Positions 11,828-23,123 of a stretch of DNA of 64,000 nt are shown one piece after another; positions within the stretch are counted from its first letter, which is position 1; every line of letters starts with the position of its first letter. The notes under the pieces are model-generated. The model was not told the DNA's origin. It saw only the letters and a list, made by a program, of their open reading frames with translations, and ran no database searches. The position numbers and the translations under genes are program-made. The stretch covers positions 21,795,319 to 21,859,318 of the forward strand of contig NC_037591.1 in the NCBI RefSeq assembly GCF_003073045.1, read 5' to 3'. The stretch comes from Pomacea canaliculata. Taxonomy: Eukaryota > Mollusca > Gastropoda > Architaenioglossa > Ampullariidae.

Positions 11828-14800
11828 TCTTCTACTACTTTAGTGTTCTTAATTCTTACTGATATGTCTTACATTCATTATATTTTTCGGCCACAGGGTT
11901 ATTTTAACAGTAGGTTTTCTATTCAACAGAGGCGTCACCTATGAACACCTTCACTTCCGGGTCGTCCATTTCTGCTAGAGACGCCTTCTTGCAGCAACAA
12001 CGACCTCAGGGACCAGCACTTCCCAGCGAGATGATGACCCTTCAAGTCTTGCTTCATGGAGACGTTCATCACAGGTAAGGGTTAGCGCCAAAAATACATT
12101 CATGCCTACCTGTGTACACATTTTTATATGTATATACTTTTAAACCAAAGTGAATAAGGTTTCTACGCTTTTGCTTTGAGAGAAAGTCGAAAAGAAAACT
12201 GCTTTAACGTGATTGGCTCGTTCCAGTCACATGATGAGCTGTGTGTCGTCTGCTATCTGCACGTGCAGGAAAGGTCGGCTAACGTACAAGCGTACTAACA
12301 GGAGTTGGACCAGTTTGAATTTCGTCTATTTTCGTGTCTGTTCATGTGGAAAAAGTTGAATGTTTTATAGGATGTTGTGTTTAATATGAGAAATTACACG
12401 GACTCTTTCGTTTGCTTCAATGAAGTCTCTTCCTCCGATGAAGTCAACTCGATCCCAGTGTGAGCTGATACAATGATATGGTTGGACATTACTCATAGCT
12501 TATAGCCATCTTGATTGTTATCACTAATATGTATCATTAATCCAACTAACGACACACCACTGATCACTTGAGTTCAAATCCTAACAATAACCGACACTTC
12601 CTTTCCCTCGCTGACGTCACACAGTACACCACAGCCTTATCACCGCCATCACAGTCTTTACTATATTTTACCCACAGACTGTGAAGACGCCGAAGGATAC
12701 TGCCCTCAGTCACGCACAGTTTTAAAGATCGTGTCCAAACTTGCCGACATCATCTCAGTCAGGCGCCACAGACAAGCTGTCGGATGTCAAGATTCTCATT
12801 CACTTCCGGCTGGGCGCGCATCATGGCGCACCAAAGAGTGCGGGACTTTATTTTGGGTGTCGAACAAGCTCTCGCAAATCACGCACACTCTATATTTGAA
12901 ATTCCTCTTTGGTTTTTGTCCTCGTAAATTGCTTTTTTCGTTCCTACGCCCTCCCCCCGACTACCTCCACCGTTTTGCTGCCTACAGAGATCGATTTTGA
13001 AGATAAACTCATTTCTAGGAAATACCATTCGCTTGCCAGACGAGAAAGACCCCAAAATGTCAGATGCTGGCTACCTCGCGATAATCTGAAACTTGCCCTG
13101 ACAAAATAAATGTGTATTATCTTCCATCCTTTGGGCTTAATCTCGCACTCCACTTCTCTGCATGGCTATCTCCTGGGTGCCTTCCGGTCATTTCCACGAT
13201 TCTGCTTGTTGACAGTACTGACGACGGAGAAGCATTCCCCCTCCCCCTTGACGGATGCTGCTTAAAAGCTTGTTTTACAAAGCAAATGTTTCTATAATCA
13301 ATGGAAGTGATTTGTGTGATCATTTCTGATTGGGTGTCACCCACCGAGACCATCCAAGCTTTGTGCTCTACTGCAGTAGATTAAAGATTACGGACAGCTA
13401 AGCCTCCCTCCGAGCAAACGCGCGCCATTTTTTTAAAGGTCGATTCAGACCTGCAATCATCTGGACATCTCGACACTTGCAATTAAAGAATCCCTGTAGA
13501 CTGGTCGAGCCCATTGACGTCAGAGATGTGTGTGGGCGGCCATGCAATCCTCTTCTGACATTTCCATCGCTGTTTGGCTGGAACACGATCACTGCTTCCG
13601 CCAAAACCTCTCCGACTTCTGTATTGCGTGTATGTCATCAGGCAGCAGAGAAGATGTTTTTCACTAAAAGTAAACGTAAATAGATGATGTTGGTATCATG
13701 TATCCGTTATTGTTGTGTCACCACGGTCTGGCCGAGAAAGTTCGAGCGTTTTAGCAACGGTCGGGTATTGTGTTCACCTTATTGGGAAACTTATGGGCAG
13801 CTCAGGTATCATGGAATATGATCGGAAACATACATGTTATTGCCTATATTGCAAAGTTGTCATCTGAGTGCAACAAAGTCATACAACAGTACACACAATA
13901 CACTCTGTCCTCAAACTATTTCCCCACGGTGGTCTTGTGTTGTAAATTCTGTCTTCGTTTCTTATTTCTAAAGATTGTGGTAGCAGTTGTTTACTTGGTG
14001 GTGACTCGTACTTTGAACAAAAATGTTTGTTTCTTAACAGATGATGAGAACAAGAGCAGGCCTGGGCCCTCCGGTCGCGACGAGCACCAACAACAACTCA
14101 CCAACAGTCACACGGGGTTTCGATCCCGCACCACCGAGGGCAAGGACAAGCGAACTGCGTGCCCAGGCTGAAGAAGGTTCTCGAACGTCTGCCGAGCGTT
14201 TGCTTTTACCTAGGTAAAATATTTTCTTCTATCTGATTTTATCTCGGTAATATATTTTATTTTATCCGATTTGATGACTTGTCTCACTGCGCGTCTTTCC
14301 GTTGTGTGTGTGTGTGTGCGTATGTACGTCTGTTCTAAAAATCTTGAATCCGCAAGATACTGCAGGCCAGAAAAAATTATAAGCTACGAGAGATTTTTGC
14401 AGTGAATGAAAATGATGCTAAGGTCTCCTTTCTTCAGAATACACTCTTGCCCTGAACATTCTTATGAAATCATCTTTATTGCGTTCGTAAAATTCTATGT
14501 TTAGAGTTACAATTCTGAAGTCTGTATGAGCCCCAACATCTGACGCACATGCACGTTTCGTGAATTTTTACTAAATTTAGATAGAAATAGACAACACACA
14601 TTTCAAGAAGAGATACTTTAGTAGTTAAATACAAAAAACAAGGGAAAGGAATTTTGAGATTAAAATGAATGTTTCAGAGTCCAGAGCACAGCCCGGACAC
14701 AAAACGCCTTCACTGGCTTACCTGGGACTCGCCTGACCTCTGACACAGGTGCATTTGTGGGGGACAGGGACAGGTCATCGCCTCTGGACTCCAAACGGAG

Positions 14801-16617
14801 CCAGTCTTTCTCCGATGCAGCTTTGGGACTTCAGCTTCCAGCATCACAGAGAAGCGCAAAGGGAGCATCTGAGTTAGTGGATGTCTGTCTGGCTGTCTAT
14901 GCTTGTTTACTTTTGTCAGTCTGTTGGTTGTTTGCTAAATCTCTCGGTCTGTGGCTTTTGTCAACATCCATCTGTGTTCTTTTATCTGAAGTGTCTATCT
15001 GAAGTGTCTACGTCTTTGTCTCTCACACTTCGTTCAGCAAGAAACTAGACCTTTCTGCCATCTTTGCAAGCTGTGCCCTTAGCAACCACAAAGCCTCTAA
15101 TCATAGAGATCGCAATTTCTTCAGCCAATGCTATGAAATATTTCTTTCGAAGAATTTCCCAGAAAATTTGTTTTTCCTCAGGCTAGAGTTAAGACTTTTA
15201 TCAAGGGAAGCTCAGGAAGAACTCCTGAGGCAGCAACAGTTGCAGCTTCAGCACCAACACCAGCTACAGTCTCAACGACAGCAACAGGAGCAACTGCCTC
15301 GATCAGATCGGACTCTACAGGTTTGTTTACCTCTCTTTCTCTCCACGAATACGTCCTTCTTGTTGTGTGTGACATGCGTTTACTTCAGCACAGAACATTT
15401 CCAACCGTCTAAAACTAGATAACAAGTCGCGGTTTATCTTTTCGGTAGGAGACGGAGTAAGAGAGAGATGGAGCAAGGCAACTGGGGAACGGAAAAAAAT
15501 CAAAAGGGAACGAATTTCTATTGGTTTAACCCATAAGGTGTCTTTAAAGGCTACTAACCAATGCAATAGCCCTTTCGAAATCACCTCAAGGTGGAAGCCA
15601 ACCCACAAGAGTACCACCCAGCAACTTACTCTCACTTTTAACTTCCACCCCTGAACGGAACGCTCAACCGACTTTGACCAGGCCATGAATATAAAACTGA
15701 AGTCGACATTGGAAGGTTAGAATAACCCAGCCACAATCTTCTAGATAAGAAAACATTACAAGTGAGATTTGAAAATTGTAAAAAGAAAGATTTTTTGAAA
15801 AAGGTTTGCGAAGATGGAGAAACTTCCAGAAAAGGAAAGAAACTTTCTAGATAACTGTGTCTCTCTTCAGGAAACAAATATATAATACTTTTGTGTGGTT
15901 TAGCACGTGGAAACAAAGTGTGTAAACGTGCTCAAATGCCACAGGTGGAAACCTATTTCTTGTCCCATAATTCACCGCAACAGCTTAGACAAGTGTCACT
16001 GTGCACGGCAGGTAAGATGTTTGTAGTCACGTGTACCGCACCTACACCAACATTGATCGATCTACAGATCCGTCTCACCTGTCAGCAGGTGCCTATTAGG
16101 ATTATTAATACACCGATCGTCGATCCCTGTCGTGAAAGGAGGGGGTGCTGTGGGGGGGGGGAGAGAGGGGGAGGGGAAGAGATGTGTCTCACGGCAAACA
16201 TCTTTATTCCTCCCTATCGTCTGGATGCCGTTAATCAGTCACGATTTTGATAACCTGATCTAATTCTGTTTCTGCCTCTTGTCTCCTTTTTCTGTAATGT
16301 CTGAAGGCGGTCAGGTGGCGCGTGAGGATTGGGTGACATGGGTTCAGATCTCGTCTCGGGCAAGCTGTTTTGCCGTGACATAGCAGCTGGCTCGGCGTAA
16401 ATCATCTATTCCCCCCCCCCCCACCAGCACCCTATAATGTCTGCAACTGGTCTTCTGGTACAGGTCTAGTTTTGAGGTCATTCCGGTCTCATTCCTCTTT
16501 AACATAAAATAAAGCGCGCATGCGCAAACGTCTCCGTGGTATGACAGTTCTTAGCTTGGTGCAAGGAAAAAGAGAGAACATCATCATAAAGGTAGAAATT
16601 ATCAGACACACTAGAGA

Positions 16618-16656
<39 letters not shown>

Positions 16657-19600
16657 TGGAAATGGAAAAACAAGCAAGAGATTACACACGTCACAGATCA
16701 CAGAAATAATGGAGTTCACTGGCAAAGCCAGGAGATTGTGGCGAGCAGACATACATGGCTTCTTTGACACCTGTAATCCTGTTTCCCTCGCCTAGTGGCA
16801 ATGAATTAGCGACGGCTTTGTGACAGGTGCCCCAGGTGAGGTAAGCACGATGTCCCCCCTCCCACAACCAATTCTCGACTACAACAGACTGAATTGTCAA
16901 GTCGAAGCTGTTGCAGCAGTTCCAGCAAAGGCCAAACAAAGAGCGACGAATCTTTGACCAAGTTGGCCAGAGGTGTGTGTGAAGGTCCCTCAAGACATTA
17001 GTCCAGCATGCTTAGCTACCTGCAAAACGTGTTTACTAATACTTCAGCCAAAACAACGGGACTTTGAAGTACTAAGAGGCACTGAAGGGACTTAATTAAG
17101 TCGCCCTTTGTCGTGTTCTGGCTCTTGAGAGTAACAACGTGTTTCTTGCAAATAAAAATTTAGTGTGTGTGTCCGTGCACACGTGTGTACGGTGTAAACG
17201 CGTGTAGCTATGTGAGCGAGGGAGAGAATGCTCTTCATCCCGGACCCTGAGACAAAGGTAATCTCCCGGGCAGAAATGTCGACAGAGACGAGGAAAAGCC
17301 GCCTGACGACAGGGAAACGTCCAGAAAGGTCAGGAAACTATTTAACCTTTCGTCGGATTACGAAACATGTCATCAGCTCCTGAAGATCACAGGCTTTGGC
17401 CGCCGTTAATACTGGATTACATGTAATGTAGAGACCTCACACGCGCGAGCCGGACAAACGACATGCAAATAATATCATTACTTCCCGTGATGCCTGGCAT
17501 TACCCATCCTGCTTTGTCACCCGGAAGCTTGACAGGCGCAATGCATGCTTGTCGCTGACAATGGCTGCGGAGTTTCAGGTATCGTGGGATAGGAGAAAGT
17601 AGGATTAACAACGCATCCTCCGTATCCCTGGCTTTGCATAGCTAAGGGAGCGGCTGGTAGATCCTTTGTAATAGTGTCCGTGCCCCTAGGGTTCCTCCAG
17701 GTCATGGAGCGCCATTTGACATACTGACATGACAGTTCACTCGACTCTCACAAGCCTTGAATGTTTTTAGCAGCACAGCGTGGTTATTCCTCGTCTGAAC
17801 CGATAATAATAATAATCATCGTAACTGCGAGTATTTTAAACTTTTCACTTCCTATTCTTTTGTCATTTTAAAAAGACAAAGGAAAGGAACCTTCTGTTTC
17901 GTCTTGGGGATAGCCGAGTGGTTATAGCTCTGGGGTCCGAACAGTACGATGGTTCGATTCCCAGTTAGCGCAACAAACTTCCCCCTCAGTCGACCCAGCT
18001 GTGGTTATGGGTACCTGACTCTACAGAGGGTTGGGGAAGGTAAGGAAGCGAGATGGGAGAGATGAATACCCCTCACTTGAAGGTGGCCCCGAGAAAAGTG
18101 AGGTCTCTCAAACCTCAACCCTTAACCACCTAAAAAAGTTAAGGGACCTAACCTTATGTTTACCTTACCTTTGTGGTCTTTTAATGTGATCTCAATCTTT
18201 CTTTCCCTCTTTTCAATTGCGGCGCACTACTTTTGTATTGAAATTCACAAGTTCAATCTTAGTTTCTTTCTCTCGATTTTCGATCCCTCAATGAAACAAT
18301 TCAAGTGCCTTACTTACAATTTAATTCTGTGAATGTCGGTTCTAGGGAGCGACTGGCGCTGGTCAGAAGAGAGCTAACTCCAGCAAGTTTCCATTAAAGT
18401 TAAAATCTGATTTTCCACCTCGATATGTGGAGGTCTCTTTACGTGTCAACCTTATTAAGAGCAGGGTATGTTAGTCTCTTTTCAGCTCACTAGGTACGGA
18501 TAGATTCATTAAGACTCAAGCCTATTGCATGTGCTTTTGGAACTTCGGAGGAATATAGATAGTAAAATTTGGAAAAAATACTGACATACTCTCACACACA
18601 CTCAGACAAACATTTAGAGAGCTGGGAAATGCTTTGTTTTCCTTTTCCAAGATGAACAACTGTTCACTCTGCCCGTTGTTGTGATCACTACACTAACTTG
18701 CCAAATGCTGGCGATTAAAGGTTCGCATGACTAAGGACTTAAAGTCGTCCCTGCTAACTGACCTTATGAGAAGATCGTTCAAGATGAAAGTGATTATAAA
18801 GTTTTTGAGGACATTACTTTTTAAACACAGTTTTTAAATAATTGTATGAAGCTGCATCAAGACTGCAAGGGTGCTGACAGACACATCACAATCAAACCTC
18901 TCGATGCCTTCATGTTGCAGGAAGCAAAGCAAGCTGACACAGTCACCAACATGGTCAAGAGTTCTTCTTCAAGTAGCGACTCACCAGAACGAATAATGAC
19001 TTCAAATGGTCCTAATACCACGTCAGACCTAAAAGGGATCTCCTCCCCAAACGGTGGAAATTCTCATATGGCAGGACCTTTAGATGTCCAGCAAAACGGT
19101 TGGAAGTACACAGCTAGACTCCACACCTCAGATCACAGGCCTTAGCTCTGGCAGCGAAATGTCAAAAACAGCAGAGTCTCGGGCGACCTTGACCTCGATG
19201 CAGGCTTCACCCCGAGCTGAAGTTCAAGGGTCCAGTGTCATGGAGTCGAAGGTCGCTGCCGCTTCAAGCATCACCAATTCGTCCTCCCCAGCTGGTGGCG
19301 GCAGCTCCGACCCAGTTTTTCAGAACTTCGAGACGCTAACAATGACAGCCAATGACACCTCGGAAACGAATTCAAAAATCTTGGGAAACACTTCCGCAGT
19401 CGTCGAGAGCGTTCATACTCCTGTGACGTCATCGAAGTCCACCGCCATGTTGGAGCTGCTGAGCGCTGCAAGAGGCTTGCTCGACGGAACGTCGGAAGCG
19501 AGTCTCTTGGCTTTGTCGTCTGCGTCATTGCCTGTCTCGTCTAGCACTAACCTGACGTCACCATCAAACCTGACGTCTCACCTGGAGACCCCCGAGGCTT

Positions 19601-22600
19601 TCAATAGTTCGGGGTCGACTGCGCTTGAGGTAAGTATCACACCTAATTTGCATTTCCGTTACTGTATAGCGTCAGGGGTTACTGAGGTTCTTTTTGTCCC
19701 TCCGTTTATCAAATTGCAGACCATTTGAAAATGAGTCGGATGCTGGTTGTTTAGGTACATTTAAAGGTGTGACGCTTGTCAACAACGACGAAACAGACAG
19801 GTTTTGCCCCGGGCAACGTTAAAAAAAAAAAAACATGGCAAGTGTTTTGTTTCCAACTTGTGAAGCTGTGTGCAGACCTGCAAACAATGGTTTATGTTAC
19901 CTGTCCAGATGGCATCTTTATTCTGCTTTACAACTTACTGTCCCAGCAGTAAATAAGACTAAACGACTTTCTTAAAAGTTAAATGGATGCTCCAGATCAT
20001 AAAGCCTACCCGTGACTAACGACACTGTCACACAAACCTACCTGTGACTAGTCACTCAGGCCACACCATAACCACATCATATTGCTAAATCACTCATTTC
20101 TACGCCCTCCGAGAATTCTTCGTATCCTCAAGCTCAGCCTCCAAACCCGTAATGTCTTCTGTTTTGCTTTAGTGATAATAACAGTTTCCTCCAGTGCCAG
20201 GTAGTGTAAATGGTCATTCGACTGAAGTTGGTAACCCGACTAGTGATTAGCCTGGACACAAAGCGGTCTTGTTGAAGTTGGTCTTCTTGCTTGCAGATTG
20301 TTTCTCTTCTCGATCCTGACGCAAGCCTCTCGATACCGGCCACCCTGGGTGCAGAGGTCACGCATCCTGGCGCAGTTTTGTCGCCGCCTCGTTCTGACGG
20401 CGCTTATAATCGAGACTTTGTTCACCTGGTTCAGAAACTGTCTCAGCAGCTCGACATGTTGCTAGGAGACAGAGCTTTAACGAAGCCTCATCTTGTGGGT
20501 CTTACCTCCCAACCCGTCGAAACGAGTCCTTCACTTCGTTCTGAAGAGCTCCTCGGCGATAACCTGACCTCATCTTTTGGGCTGGGATCGGGAGATGTTG
20601 GAGTTCAGAAATCCAGTGATTCCTTGTCTTCTTCCACTAGTGTGAACGTGTCAGTCCCTGAACTGGGATTCGGTGGCCTACGCCCTCGGCTTCTAGGTAG
20701 CATTACGTGGCAGGACGACCTACTGACAAACACGGTTAACCAGTCTTTACCATCTCTCGTAAATGGAGTTGAAGGCACCAATCACCAACCGTCACAGTTC
20801 CTGAACTCGACAAATACAACATCACAGTCGGATGGCGAGTTGCTCAGCGCCAAACATAACATTTCCACCAAGGAGAAAATACCCATTGCCCCAGCACAAC
20901 CTTCACAACTGGGAATAGGATTGTTTGGAGAAATGGATGTTTTCGGCATCTCCAAAAACAACAGTAACGATTCAGTGGCAGCCCAACCAACGTTGACAAG
21001 TTTTGCTAACTCAATTCCACGTTTTTCTAAGGATTTGAACAGCGCAATTGATTTTTCAGGCCGTGAATATTTGGCCACTACGCCGTCCTCAAAGATAGAG
21101 GCTGACATTGTTGTTAGCTCTGCTTCATCAGCGACTGGTTCCGCTCTGTCGCCATCTAGCCCACTCACTTCGATGTCACAAGAACTGGGCACAACCGAAG
21201 CCAGTCAAACATCCTTCGCCGCTCAACGATTGGTTAATGTCCTGACGATCCTCCTACAGAAAAACCCAGAAATTTTTCACCTCATTCGAGGACTAGACCC
21301 CGATAATTCTAGCACTTCTGCTTTTGCCCATAACATCCCCTTGACTTCGTTCAATACACAATCCAAAAGCATTTATAATGGTACTCGAGAAGATTCTTCA
21401 CTATCTAATGTGTACAACAGCTCAGTCCTTGCAATAAAGAGAGAAGAAGGCAATGTTAGTGTAGATGGTGTCAGTAATACATCCCATACTAAGCCAGTCC
21501 AGGCGCAGTGGACTGAGTCTGGTGTTAGCTTCTCAACATTATCTCCCCTTGTATCTGTAAACTTAGAAAACCCTCAGAACAACCCAGTGACACAGAACTC
21601 GGACAGGAGTAATGGTTCTTGAGACGAGAGGCCACCACCGTTCAGAAGTTATTGTCTTCAACTCAATCTTATCAAACGACGCAAACCGTCGCCGTCGTAG
21701 ACCGGGTGTTACCCACTGACATGCGCTTGCCAAGCTTACCTGAGCCATCGGAAGTAGTTACTACTGGACAAACGGCACCAAATCAGCCAGGACCTCATGT
21801 ATTAAACGCGAGTACTGTCCTAAGTGATCCTGCCTTTTTACAGTTGTTAAAAATGTACTTTGAAAGTAAACGCTTTGGTAAAGTGGACAATTTAAATGAA
21901 ACCGTGATTAACCGGACAGCAGGGGAAACTTTAGGCTTTCCCAAAATAGTCCCCATTACTACAACCCCTCCACAGAGAGTAATCTCCAGGAATGAGCCTA
22001 GCTTTGTTTTTGAGGAATTTTTGAACCATGGGAAGTCTATTGTGGAGAACTTGAGAAGACTGTTTACTAATCGTTCAGGAAACATCACTTCCAATCCACC
22101 CACACCCGACTACACGCCTTCTGTTTCTACCCGCTCTTGGTCCACGGGTCACGGTAACACTTTTGCTAACTCCCTTGGCCTGGCACTAACGCTAGCCACA
22201 GGTCGCTGGAGATCAAACCCACTGCCACCCCTGGCAGCGCCACAGCTCAGGTGTTCTCCTACCCTCCAACCCCAAACCCCTTCGGTTCCACGCCGCCCCC
22301 CGCCGTGACCAACGCTCAGTACCTAGCCATTGAAGAGTTTTACCACACGTGGTCGTACCTGAAAACTAGGGACCCGGACGTTCTGTCTCGTCTCCGCACT
22401 CTCTTGCAAATGTTCGCTCTGCAGGTCAAGGTGGACCCCACAACGCTCACCCACCTCAGCAAGGAGCAGCTGCTGGCAGCGGGGATCCCTGTGTCGTCAG
22501 CGATGGAGACGATGGCGGTCAGCACGGCGCTCCACTTGTTTGCCCAGGTCTACAAGCTGTCCATCAGACAGGTTGTGGATGTCGTCTCCGGGAAGCGGCC

Positions 22601-22952
22601 GTCGCAGATCGCGCAGATGGCGTCCGGAGCATCTGCCACACCTGGGGCCGGCGCCCCACAGACTAACGCACAGTCCGCAGACAGCAGTCTCTCGGGCAGC
22701 GTGCCTCCAGGCTCCCTCAGCACCAGCAGCAACAGCAGCAACAGCTTTACGATGTCACCCTTAGTCGGCGCGGCAGGTAGCAACGGAACGATGATACCAA
22801 CAACGACAGCATCAGCGATGGTCGGCGAACCCACGGAACCAACCGAAGAGCCCGAACCCGGTGATCCGGGCTTTCTTGACTTCCATTTTAAACCAGGATC
22901 CAACATCACCCACAAACACGTCACCATGCTGCGGGAAATGATGGGGGTGTAG
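11376..22952 (+). CDS. Large secreted Ser/Thr/Asn-rich mucin-like protein, unrecognised
   Basis: The seven-exon model is 11376-11588, 11932-12074, 14049-14213, 14678-14872, 15182-15320, 18921-19629 and 20297-22952, about 1,400 residues, with TAG at 22950-22952. It starts with a signal peptide (MKSNVLLMSFVVATLLTL, likely cleaved near TSLA/QQ), so it enters the secretory pathway. A Gln-rich helical stretch lies in exon 5. Exons 6 and 7 are rich in Ser, Thr and Asn with many N-glycosylation sequons. Short hydrophobic helical segments (LVQKLSQQLDMLLGD, LVNVLTILLQKNPEIFHLI, FLQLLKMYFESKRF) are scattered through it. A denser helical domain (NAQYLAIEEFYHTWSYL to LFAQVYKLSIRQVVDVV) sits near the C-terminus. 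There is no membrane helix. Three frame changes occur in exons 6 and 7 (about 19093, 21615 and 22154-22245). They are indels or very small introns. Function unknown; a role in mucus, shell or another extracellular matrix is only a guess from composition. The junction from exon 2 to exon 3 is the weakest part. Confidence 0.65.
11698..11826. repeat. Compound ATC/AGC microsatellite in intron 1
   Basis: A perfect ATC repeat passes directly into an AGC repeat, about 128 bases in all, wholly inside the first intron of the mucin-like gene (11589-11931). It produces an artificial poly-Ile/poly-Ser open frame. Confidence 0.9.
11932..12074 (+). CDS. Mucin-like gene exon 2
   Basis: Only the second of two adjacent AG sites (CAACAGAG/GCG) keeps phase 0 with exon 1. 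The exon encodes ASPMNTFTSGSSISARDAFL and then MMTLQVLLHGDVHH, ending two bases into a codon at a strong GTAAGG donor. Confidence 0.65.
12075..14048 (+). other. Intron 2 of the mucin-like gene
   Basis: About 2 kb without an exon that fits the reading phases. It includes two TGACGTCA palindromes (12612-12619 and 13515-13522) and a Cys-containing open stretch near 12679-12850 that does not fit the gene's phase. A missed small exon cannot be excluded. Confidence 0.4.
14049..14213 (+). CDS. Mucin-like gene exon 3
   Basis: It encodes TRAGLGPPVATSTNNNSPTV and then RTSELRAQAEEGSRTSAERL. The more usual acceptor (TTCTTAACAG, ending at 14040) would be out of phase with exon 2. The GAG at 14046-14048 restores the phase, so the true start could be either if an exon is missing. 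Confidence 0.55.
14678..14872 (+). CDS. Mucin-like gene exon 4
   Basis: The acceptor TGTTTCAG and donor GTTAGT bound 195 nt. It encodes TARTQNAFTGLPGTRLTSDT and a Ser/Asp/Lys-rich stretch (DRDRSSPLDSKRSQSFSDAA). Phase in and out match exons 3 and 5. Confidence 0.55.
15182..15320 (+). CDS. Mucin-like gene exon 5 (Gln-rich helix)
   Basis: The acceptor TTTCCTCAG precedes it. In the frame that fits both neighbours it reads ELELRLLSREAQEELLRQQQ followed by mixed Gln/His/Leu, which predicts a Gln-rich helix or coiled coil. The same DNA is also open in a second frame that would give a Ser/Thr/Ala-rich mucin-like segment. The phase argument favours the Gln-rich reading. Confidence 0.55.
16308..16425 (+). 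mobile_element. SINE-like remnant, family 2, copy 2
   Basis: A B-box-like GGGTTCAGATCTCG is followed by TTTTGCCGTGACATAGCAGC and TGGCTCGGCGTAAATC, ending in a C-rich run. The same motif order is present at 7925-8070. Confidence 0.45.
16617..16652. repeat. AAT microsatellite
   Basis: An uninterrupted AAT repeat of about twelve units, followed by a short A run. Confidence 0.9.
17903..18172 (+). mobile_element. tRNA-derived SINE, copy 1
   Basis: A pol III A box (TAGCCGAGTGG, 17911-17921) and a perfect B box (GGTTCGATTCC, 17951-17961) are spaced as in a tRNA. A non-tRNA body follows with the landmarks GGCCCCGAGAAAAGTGAGG and CAACCCTTAACCACC, and a TTACCTTACC tail. The tRNA-like head is too short and unpaired at its 3' half to be a working tRNA gene. 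A diverged relative lies at 31405-31622. Confidence 0.75.
18921..19629 (+). CDS. Mucin-like gene exon 6
   Basis: The acceptor ATGTTGCAG and a consensus GTAAGT donor bound the exon. It begins EAKQADTVTNMVKSSSSSSD and is Ser/Thr/Asn-rich throughout. The frame entering the exon stops at 19141-19143, while the frame that leaves in phase 0 becomes open at 19084. The change therefore occurs at 19084-19140, most simply as one extra base in the AAAA at 19093-19096. The alternative is an intron of about 86 nt from GTGGAA near 19053 to the AG before GCCTTAG. Confidence 0.6.
20297..22952 (+). CDS. Mucin-like gene exon 7 (terminal)
   Basis: The acceptor CTTGCTTGCAG is followed by IVSLLDPDASLSIPATLGAE. 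The first frame is open to a TGA at 21620. A second frame, one base short, continues with TTVQKLLSSTQSYQTTQTVA to about 22167-22308. A third frame then reads AQVFSYPPTPNPFGSTPPPA through the helical C-terminal domain to TAG. Two missing bases would make the whole 2.66 kb one exon. Two introns of about 87 and 92 nt are the alternative. The C-terminal part ends with PGSNITHKHVTMLREMMGV. Confidence 0.6.
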
Positions 22953-23117
22953 TTAGCTCGACAGTAATGGATGCTAGTTTCTTTGCAGCTAAAGGTCAGG
23001 GGTCGGGGTGGTTGGGGGTGGTTTCCTCCTGCAACTGAAAACTCGTTCGAAGATAATGTAATAGAGTCACAGAAGGCTGAAATGTAAAAAACAAAAACAA
23101 ACAAACAAAACAAAACT

Positions 23118-23123
23118 AATAAA
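23118..23123 (+). promoter_or_regulatory. Poly(A) signal of the mucin-like gene
   Basis: AATAAA lies 166 bases after the stop codon. A second copy is at 23479-23484. Confidence 0.6.

Larger units (their letters stand above)
15321..18920 (+). other. Large intron 5 of the mucin-like gene with inserted repeats
   Basis: About 3.6 kb. It carries a family-2 SINE-like remnant (16308-16425), a poly-C run, an AAT microsatellite (16617-16652), a GCGCATGCGC palindrome at 16516-16525 resembling an NRF-1 site, and a tRNA-derived SINE (17903-18172). A possible small exon at 15945-16011 has usable splice sites but does not fit the phase of exon 6. Confidence 0.45.

Noticed and set aside
12679..12850. Cys-containing open stretch (starts DCEDAEGYCPQSRTVLKI) in intron 2
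   Set aside because: It does not fit the phase of exon 2 or exon 3, and no donor follows in a suitable place.
15945..16011. Candidate exon of the mucin-like gene (reads VETYFLSHNSPQQLRQVS)
   Set aside because: The splice sites are usable, but it exits in phase 1 and cannot join the next exon at 18921, whereas exon 5 joins 18921 directly in phase 0.
17903..17975. Functional tRNA gene
   Set aside because: Only the A and B boxes are tRNA-like; the acceptor stem does not pair and the body continues as a SINE.
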